From Rathayibacter sp. Leaf185 (lineage in GTDB: Bacteria; Actinomycetota; Actinomycetes; Actinomycetales; Microbacteriaceae), in NCBI RefSeq assembly GCF_001423885.1, contig NZ_LMPP01000003.1, positions 62,001-126,000 of the forward strand: DNA of 64,000 nucleotides, written 5' to 3'. Shown piece after piece: positions 58,734 through 64,000 of the stretch. Each line of letters opens with the position of its first letter. Positions within the stretch are counted from its first letter, which is position 1. A program made the position numbers and the translations under genes. The notes beneath the pieces were generated by a model, which saw only the letters and a program-made list of their open reading frames with translations, was not told where the DNA came from and searched no databases.

Positions 58734-59407
58734 GTCGTGCCTTTCATCGTGGGGCCTGTGGTGGGATCGAGAGTCCGCAGCGGCGCATCGGCCAGCCACG
58801 GAGGCAGGAGGGCGACCAGGCGCTCGACGAGCTCCTCGTCGGTGCCGTCGAGGGAGCCGGCGAGCCAGGAGCCGACGACGGCGAGGACGCCGCCGGCGGC
58901 GAAGGTCGCGGTCAGCTCGGGGTCGACGGACACGGGGACGTCGACGCGCACGAGCACCCCGCGGTGCAGCGCGAGGACGGTGTCGAGAACGGCGTCGTCG
59001 GAGGCCCCGCGCGCCGAGGCGCGAGCGCGCAGGCGGGCGTGGAACGCGTGGCGGTCGACGAGCCGATCGATCAGCCGCGCGTAGCCGCGGCGCAGAGCGA
59101 GCGCTCCGGTGCGGTCCGCGGAGTCGGCTCCCGCGACCTCCGCGACCACGAGGTCTTCGCGCAGGAGGGCGGAGGCGACATCCGCCGCATCGTCGAAGTG
59201 CGCGTAGAACGAGCTGCGGCTGATCCCGGCCTCGCGCACGATGTCGCTGACCGCGATGCCCTCGGCACGCTCCCCCTCGGCCTGCATCACGAGCCGCTCG
59301 ACCGCGTCGAAGACTCGACGTCGGGTTCGACGGGTGCGGGGGTCGCCCTGGCGCGGGCTGTGGTGGTGTTCCGCTCCGGGCAGGGAGGCGAGGCGAGCGG
59401 AAGTCAT
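58730..59407 (-). CDS. TetR-family transcriptional regulator coupled to carD
   Basis: A 225-residue TetR-type regulator. The N-terminal part has a His/Pro/Arg-rich lead and then the recognition fold RVFDAVERLVMQAEGERAEGIAVSDIVREAGISRSSFYAHF with the HTH at about 51-70; the C-terminal ligand domain (about 85-225) is hydrophobic and typical of the class. Its ligand and targets are unknown. ATG at 59407 is chosen because it lies before the conserved lead. Its TGA stop overlaps the carD start, an unusual tie between a repressor and an essential global factor. Confidence 0.85.
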   Translation of the reverse strand: MTSARLASLPGAEHHHSPRQGDPRTRRTRRRVFDAVERLVMQAEGERAEGIAVSDIVREAGISRSSFYAHFDDAADVASALLREDLVVAEVAGADSADRTGALALRRGYARLIDRLVDRHAFHARLRARASARGASDDAVLDTVLALHRGVLVRVDVPVSVDPELTATFAAGGVLAVVGSWLAGSLDGTDEELVERLVALLPPWLADAPLRTLDPTTGPTMKGTT

Positions 59408-59461
59408 CCCGATCAGTCTACCACTTCCCGGACAGGTGTTCGAGAAACTGCGCACGCCGGG

Positions 59462-60343
59462 TCAGCGGGCGGCGGCACGGGCCTTCTCGAGGCGGGCGAT
59501 GCGCGTGCGCGCGGCGCGCTCGCTGGGCGACACCATGCCGAGGTACCGCTCGAGGAAGCGCATCAGGAGGCGGTTCGCCGTGATCGCCGGCCACCAGGCG
59601 CGACGGAGCCCGAGCAGGCGCCGCACCTCCGGGCTGAGCGACGCGACCGCACCGGCGAACAGCAGCGGATAGACGAGCCCGGCCTCACCGGGGAGCTTCA
59701 CGCGGCGCAGGAAGCCGACCGCCTCGCGGACCCTCTCGTCGGGTTTCAGCTCACCCGCGAATCCGGCCAGCTGCTCGCGGAGCTCGGCGACGCTCTCGGG
59801 CGGAGCATCGACGCCCAGGAGGCGGCCGGATGCAGCCCACTCGCGGACGTACGCATCGGGTCCGCCGGGGATCGGGCGCCCCCACACCTCGTGGGCACCG
59901 AGGAACGCATCGGTGAAGGCATCGTGCACCCAGAGCAGGAGGCGCGGATCCTGGGCCGAGTAGTCGCGCTCGGCTCCGGACGCGTCCTCGTACGAGCCGA
60001 CGATGCGCTCGTGCACGCCGGTCACCCAGCGCGCGGCGCCGGACGCCGCGCCCGTGTCGCCGAAGCTGGTGGTGAGCACCCAGCGGACCGTGTTGTCCAA
60101 GCGCCCCATCGGATCCTCGCGGTAGCGGGAGTGGTCGTGGACGCCGGCCATCGCGCCCGCGTGCAGCGTCTGCATCAGCAGCGCCCTCACTCCGGCGATC
60201 ATGGTCGGCATGCCGCCGTTCACGGCCCACACGGCGCTGCCGGGGCCGAACAGTCCCTCGTCGTCGCCCGTCTCGAGGGCGGCGACCCAGTCGGGTCGGG
60301 GGCGGGGACGTCGTCGGCTCATCCGGTCAGTCTGCGCGCGCAT
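59462..60343 (-). CDS. MpaB/DUF2236-family oxygenase-like protein
   Basis: A 293-residue protein of the DUF2236 ('ER-bound oxygenase MpaB/LcpB/Rubber oxygenase') family. Blocks are FGPGSAVWAVNGGMPTMIAGVRALLMQTLHAGAMAGV, HSRYREDPMGRLDNTVRWVLTTSFGD, RLLLWVHDAFTDAFL and a C-terminal helix set. Histidines in HDHSRYR and WVHDAF are candidates for haem binding, which is known for latex-clearing and MpaB-type members. No signal peptide is visible. The substrate is unknown. ATG at 60343 or 60322. It lies 55 bases from the tetR gene on the same strand and may be part of its regulon. Confidence 0.8.
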   Translation of the reverse strand: MRAQTDRMSRRRPRPRPDWVAALETGDDEGLFGPGSAVWAVNGGMPTMIAGVRALLMQTLHAGAMAGVHDHSRYREDPMGRLDNTVRWVLTTSFGDTGAASGAARWVTGVHERIVGSYEDASGAERDYSAQDPRLLLWVHDAFTDAFLGAHEVWGRPIPGGPDAYVREWAASGRLLGVDAPPESVAELREQLAGFAGELKPDERVREAVGFLRRVKLPGEAGLVYPLLFAGAVASLSPEVRRLLGLRRAWWPAITANRLLMRFLERYLGMVSPSERAARTRIARLEKARAAAR

Positions 60344-60383
60344 CCTGGACGCGGCTGGTTCTTGCGTCCCCCGTCATCGGGTG

Positions 60384-63300
60384 TTACTCCGCGAGGAGCT
60401 CGCGCACGTCGTCGGCGGTCAGCGCCTGCGCGAACAGCTCGCCCTCGTCGAGCGCCGCGGTGCTCAGTCGCGACTTGCGTGCCTGGAGTCGCACGATCTT
60501 CTCCTCGATCGTGTCCTTCGCGACGAGACGGTACACGTTGACGCGTCGCTCCTGGCCGATGCGGTGCGTCCGGTCGATCGCCTGCGCCTCGGCGGCCGGG
60601 TTCCACCAGGGATCGAGGATGAAGACGTGGTCGGCCTCGGTGAGGGTCAGGCCCGTCCCGCCCGCCTTGAGGCTGATCAGGAAGACCGGGGCATCGCCCG
60701 AGCGGAACGCCTCGATGACGGCCGCGCGGTCGCGGGTCGAGCCGTCGAGCTGCACGAACGGGATCCCCTCGGCGCGCAGCCGCACCGCCGCGCGCTCGAG
60801 GTACGACGTGAAGGTGCTGAACACCAGCGCACGCCGGCCCTCGGCGAGCACGTCGTCGAGGTGCTCGAGCAGCGCGTCGAGCTTGGCGGAGGGGACGTGC
60901 CGGTAGGCCGGGTCGACCAGCGAGGCGTCGAGGGCGAGCAGGCGCAGCAGGGTCAGCGAGCGGAACACGGTGAAGCGCTGACGATCGAGGTCCTCCACGA
61001 GTCCCATCAGCTTGCGGCGCTCGCGCTGGAGGTAGGTGTCGTAGAGCACGCGATGGCCGGGAGCGAGGGTGACCTCGAGCATCTGCTCCTGCTTCTCGGG
61101 CAGCTCCGGGGCCACGGCCTCCTTGGTGCGCCGCAGCAGGAAGGGTCGGATGCGCGAGCGCAGCCGGTCGAGGCGCCGGCGGGCGCCCTCGGACTGGGGG
61201 ACGGTGCGGCCGTCGGAGAGATCGGGGGACGCGATGCCGACCGGCGCCTCGGCGTGCTGGATCGGACGGGTGTACTCCTCGCGGAAGCGCCGCAGCGGCG
61301 GCAGCAGCCCCGGAGCGACGAGCGCGAGGATCGCCCAGAGCTCGTCGAGCGAGTTCTCGAGCGGCGTGCCGGTGAGTGCGAGAGTGATCGGCGCGCCGAC
61401 GCCCCTGGCCGCTCGGTGCGTCTGCGATCCGGGGTTCTTCGCGAACTGCGCCTCGTCGAGCACGAGCGCCGACCACTCGCGGGTGCTCCACTCGTCTGCC
61501 GCGAGCCGCAGCACCGCGTAGCTGGTCACGACGACGTCGGCATCGGCGGGGACGCTCGCGAGCGTCGCGCCGTTCCGGGTGCTGGTGACGGCGTGCACGC
61601 CAAGTGTCGGAGCGAAGCGCGCCGCCTCCGACAGCCAGCCGGGGAGGACCGAGGTGGGTGCGACGACCAGGAACGGAGCCCGCGGCGACTCCTCGACGGC
61701 CTCGAGCATCATGGCCAGGGTCTGCAGGGTCTTGCCGAGCCCCATGTCGTCGGCGAGGATTCCGCCCAGCCCGTGCCGGCGACGGTGCACGAGCCAGGCG
61801 TAGCCGTCGCGCTGGTACGGGCGCAGCTCGCCTACCAGCCCGGCGGGCGGAGCGACCTCGCGCGGAGAACCGGCGGCCAGCGCGTTCTCGAGCACCCGTC
61901 GCCAGGCATCGGAGGCGACGGTCTCATCGGCCAGCTCCTCGAGCTCGTCCCAGAGCGCCGTCTGGTGCCGGCCGATGCGCGCGCCGGTCTCCCACTCGTC
62001 GACCTCCTCGGCGTGGTTCAGCAGCTCGCGCAGCCGATCGAGGCCGGGGTGCGCGAGCGAGAGGTAGGAGTGGTCGACGAGCCGGATGCGGGTGCCGCCC
62101 GTCGCCAGGGCGCGGAACAGCGGGCCGAAGGGGACCTCGGCGTCTCCGATCCTGACCACGACGCCGAGATCGAACCAGTCGGCGTTCTCGGTGTCGACCG
62201 CGGTGAGGGTGAGGGTGAGCGCTCCGGTCAGCAGCCGGTAGTCGGGCGGCACGCCCTCGCGCTCGATCCTGACACCACCGACGGCCTCGAGCAGGGGCAG
62301 CTGCTCGACCACGAACACGGCGGCGTCCGCTCCCCGCAGCACGGTGGGCCGCCCGATGTCGGGCACGACCGACGAGCCCGCCTCGGCGAGCACGGCGCTC
62401 GCGCGGCGGAGGATCGCGGTCTCGAGATCGACCGGGCCGCCTCCGTCGAGCTCGGTCGCCCGATCGGGGGTGCGCCGCCAGTGCCAGCTCACCCGCGCGA
62501 CGCGACGCGGCTCGAACGAGACGGTGCAGACCAGGCGCGGCGGCTCCGGTTCGTCGAGGTCGGGCCCGGAGGCGCCCCCGCGCACCGCGACGCGCCCGCG
62601 CAGCGAGGGAAGGTGCTCGCGGAGGAACTCATCGACGTCGTCCCGCGGCACCACGGTGGTCTCGGGGTGGCGGAGGAGCCGCAGCTCCTCGTCGTCGAGC
62701 GGACGCGGAGCCGGTGCGAGCAGCAGCCGAGAAGGATCGCCGGACACGACCGCGTAGACACCGTGCCGGGCGATCGGGCGCACCGACTCCGCCGGCCGCT
62801 CCTCGCCGTCGATCTGCAGGACCGGCCGCAGCGCGAGCGCTCCCTCCTCCGTCTCGGCTCGGAGCGAGATCCGGGCCGACGCACCGAGCGCGACGCTGCC
62901 CTTCTCGGGTGCGAGCAACGGGATCCTCAGGCCCTCGGCCTGCGCGAGCAGCTGCCAGAGCAGGGGGCTCTCGTAGTCGTCGAGGTGGATCCAGTCGGGG
63001 TCCTGACCGAGGTGGACGGTCCGCGTCGCCCGGTGCAGCGCGGCGAACTCGGCGAACCAGCGCTGGTGCGCGGGATCGAGCGAGAGCCGGTGGGTCTGGT
63101 GGTTGAGCGACTTCCAGGTGAGGGTCGTGCGGTTCCACGCTCCCCCTCGACCGGCGACGACCGGCCGGGTGGCGAGGCGGTGGTCGTCGCGATCGTCGGA
63201 GTCGTACCCCTTAGCGGTCACGCGCTCGCTCGCGGGGGCGCGCCACGGATCGTCGACCCGGCGCACGAGACGGCGCAGCTCGAACTGCAGCCCGATGGGG

Positions 63301-63392
63301 GTGAGCGGACCCGTGCTCTCGGCCTCCGCTCCCCCGCTCAGCTCGCCGACGCGGGCGCGCCACGCGGCGGAGGGGGACGGGTCGGGAGGCAC
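60384..63392 (-). CDS. SNF2-family DEAD/DEAH-like helicase
   Basis: A 1002-residue SNF2/Rad54-like ATPase. The N-terminal 500 residues are a variable region of beta-rich sequence with no SWIM zinc motif recognised; the helicase core starts near 520: LRPYQRDGYAWLVHRRR, Walker A GLGKT (551-555), VVAPTSVLPGWLSEA, DEAQ box (646-649), LTGTPLENSLDELWAIL, and motifs V/VI in LKAGGTGLTLTEADHV and DRTHRIGQ. Such proteins move along DNA or displace proteins from it; in bacteria the target is usually unknown (HepA/RapA relatives recycle RNA polymerase). It is transcribed alone. Confidence 0.9.
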   Translation of the reverse strand: MPPDPSPSAAWRARVGELSGGAEAESTGPLTPIGLQFELRRLVRRVDDPWRAPASERVTAKGYDSDDRDDHRLATRPVVAGRGGAWNRTTLTWKSLNHQTHRLSLDPAHQRWFAEFAALHRATRTVHLGQDPDWIHLDDYESPLLWQLLAQAEGLRIPLLAPEKGSVALGASARISLRAETEEGALALRPVLQIDGEERPAESVRPIARHGVYAVVSGDPSRLLLAPAPRPLDDEELRLLRHPETTVVPRDDVDEFLREHLPSLRGRVAVRGGASGPDLDEPEPPRLVCTVSFEPRRVARVSWHWRRTPDRATELDGGGPVDLETAILRRASAVLAEAGSSVVPDIGRPTVLRGADAAVFVVEQLPLLEAVGGVRIEREGVPPDYRLLTGALTLTLTAVDTENADWFDLGVVVRIGDAEVPFGPLFRALATGGTRIRLVDHSYLSLAHPGLDRLRELLNHAEEVDEWETGARIGRHQTALWDELEELADETVASDAWRRVLENALAAGSPREVAPPAGLVGELRPYQRDGYAWLVHRRRHGLGGILADDMGLGKTLQTLAMMLEAVEESPRAPFLVVAPTSVLPGWLSEAARFAPTLGVHAVTSTRNGATLASVPADADVVVTSYAVLRLAADEWSTREWSALVLDEAQFAKNPGSQTHRAARGVGAPITLALTGTPLENSLDELWAILALVAPGLLPPLRRFREEYTRPIQHAEAPVGIASPDLSDGRTVPQSEGARRRLDRLRSRIRPFLLRRTKEAVAPELPEKQEQMLEVTLAPGHRVLYDTYLQRERRKLMGLVEDLDRQRFTVFRSLTLLRLLALDASLVDPAYRHVPSAKLDALLEHLDDVLAEGRRALVFSTFTSYLERAAVRLRAEGIPFVQLDGSTRDRAAVIEAFRSGDAPVFLISLKAGGTGLTLTEADHVFILDPWWNPAAEAQAIDRTHRIGQERRVNVYRLVAKDTIEEKIVRLQARKSRLSTAALDEGELFAQALTADDVRELLAE

Positions 63393-63457
63393 CGGACCAT
63401 GCTGTCACGTGCCTCCGACACGGGCGCTGCGCGGGCGAGGAGGGGCAGAATCGGAGC

Positions 63458-64000
63458 ATGACGAGCAGCGACTCCCCCGACCCCACTGTCCTCGCGATCG
63501 GCGGAGGCGGACTCCGCATCGCGCTGACGACCGCAGGCGCCGAGATGACCTCGCTCCGCGACGACGAGGGCCGCGAATACCTCTGGCAGGCGGGTCCCGA
63601 GTGGCGCAGGCATGCTCCGGTGCTCTTCCCGATCATCGGACGACTGCCGGGCGACACCCTGCACCACGACGGCGTCGACTACCGGATGGGTCAGCACGGT
63701 GTCGCCCGCGACCGCGTCTTCGAGCTGGCCGGCGTCTCGGGCGACGAGGCGGTGTTCCGGCTGCGCAGCGACGACGCCACCCGCGCGGTGTTCCCCTTCG
63801 ACTGGACGCTGCTGATCGCCTACGCCGTCACCGGATCGACCCTGCGGATCACGCAGACCGTCGAGAACCGCGGGACGACGCCCCTCGGCGCCTCGGTCGG
63901 CAACCACCCGGCGTTCGCCCTGCCGATCCCCGGTGCGACCGGCGAGCACCGCATCCGCTTCGCGCAGCCCGAGCCCGAGGGCTTCCGCCGCGCACCCGAG
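63458..64000 (+). CDS. Aldose 1-epimerase-family protein, N-terminal part
   Basis: Open at the window end; 181 residues are seen. It starts MTSSDSPDPTVLAIGGGGLRIALTTAGAEMTSLRDDEGREYLW, typical of aldose-1-epimerase/YeaD-like mutarotases, and includes LFPIIGRL and QHGVARDR and GNHPAFALPIP, the last carrying the conserved His. These enzymes interconvert anomers of hexoses or hexose-6-phosphates. Whether it is a true GalM or a glucose-6-phosphate 1-epimerase-like protein depends on the missing C-terminal part. Start at ATG 63458 with GAGGAGGGG upstream. Confidence 0.85.
   Translation, partial: MTSSDSPDPTVLAIGGGGLRIALTTAGAEMTSLRDDEGREYLWQAGPEWRRHAPVLFPIIGRLPGDTLHHDGVDYRMGQHGVARDRVFELAGVSGDEAVFRLRSDDATRAVFPFDWTLLIAYAVTGSTLRITQTVENRGTTPLGASVGNHPAFALPIPGATGEHRIRFAQPEPEGFRRAPE

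Overview
The window looks like the chromosome of a high-GC Gram-positive actinobacterium, most likely a member of the Microbacteriaceae (Rathayibacter/Clavibacter/Curtobacterium type). The evidence is G/C-ending codons throughout, many GTG starts, actinobacterium-specific proteins (WhiA, RbpA, CarD, OpcA, an ANTAR response regulator, DUF3099) and the gene orders tkt-tal-pgi-zwf-opcA-pgl and uvrB-uvrA-uvrC-rapZ-whiA/gap-pgk-tpiA-secG-rbpA. It is mostly core chromosome. I see no insertion sequence, prophage, integrase or CRISPR array.

Layout. 1-7.1 kb: the end of trehalose synthase, a DnaQ-like exonuclease, a YdeI-family protein, ribosomal protein L31 type B, an ABC ATPase, the divergent glgA(glgM)/glgC pair and serB. 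7.1-13.3 kb: a membrane protein plus SatD module with a palindromic promoter, fabG, a DUF3099/small zinc-site protein/SURF1 run, an ABC-F ATPase and the biotin transporter bioY. 13.3-17.5 kb: a SUF iron-sulfur operon (sufB-sufD-Rieske-sufC-sufT-like) without sufS or sufU. 18-20 kb: haem A synthesis (ctaB-ctaA). 20.3-28.8 kb: the pentose-phosphate operon. 28.8-33.7 kb: rbpA, secG, tpiA, pgk, gap and sodA. 33.8-45.1 kb: whiA, rapZ, uvrC, uvrA, uvrB, coaE and rpsA. 45.3-51.8 kb: a DUF885 peptidase-like protein, polA, a hotdog thioesterase, a PNPOx-like flavoprotein and the ANTAR regulator. 51.9-64 kb: tRNA-Leu(CAA), a GNAT acetyltransferase, an LLM monooxygenase coupled to metY, DUF427, a solitary DarT-family ADP-ribosyltransferase, a protein of unknown function, adenylate kinase, a translationally coupled tetR-carD pair, an MpaB/DUF2236 oxygenase, a SNF2 helicase and the start of an aldose-1-epimerase-like gene.

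The metabolic genes fit together. Glucose-6-phosphate is handled by pgi/zwf/opcA/pgl/tal/tkt, trioses by tpiA/gap/pgk, and storage alpha-glucan and trehalose by glgC/glgA(M) and treS. SUF supplies Fe-S clusters, and ctaA/ctaB with SURF1 supply and assemble cytochrome oxidase haem A.

The less ordinary signals are: the 29.5-29.9 kb gap with several strong hairpins (possible structured RNA); the solitary DarT-like gene; two overlapping dyads at the satD promoter; a near-perfect 23-bp tandem repeat in front of metY; two clusters of short intergenic repeats; the missing yvcK and inserted sodA in the whiA-gap neighbourhood; and the tetR-carD coupling. All functional calls rest on recognised motifs and context read by eye; no database search was run.
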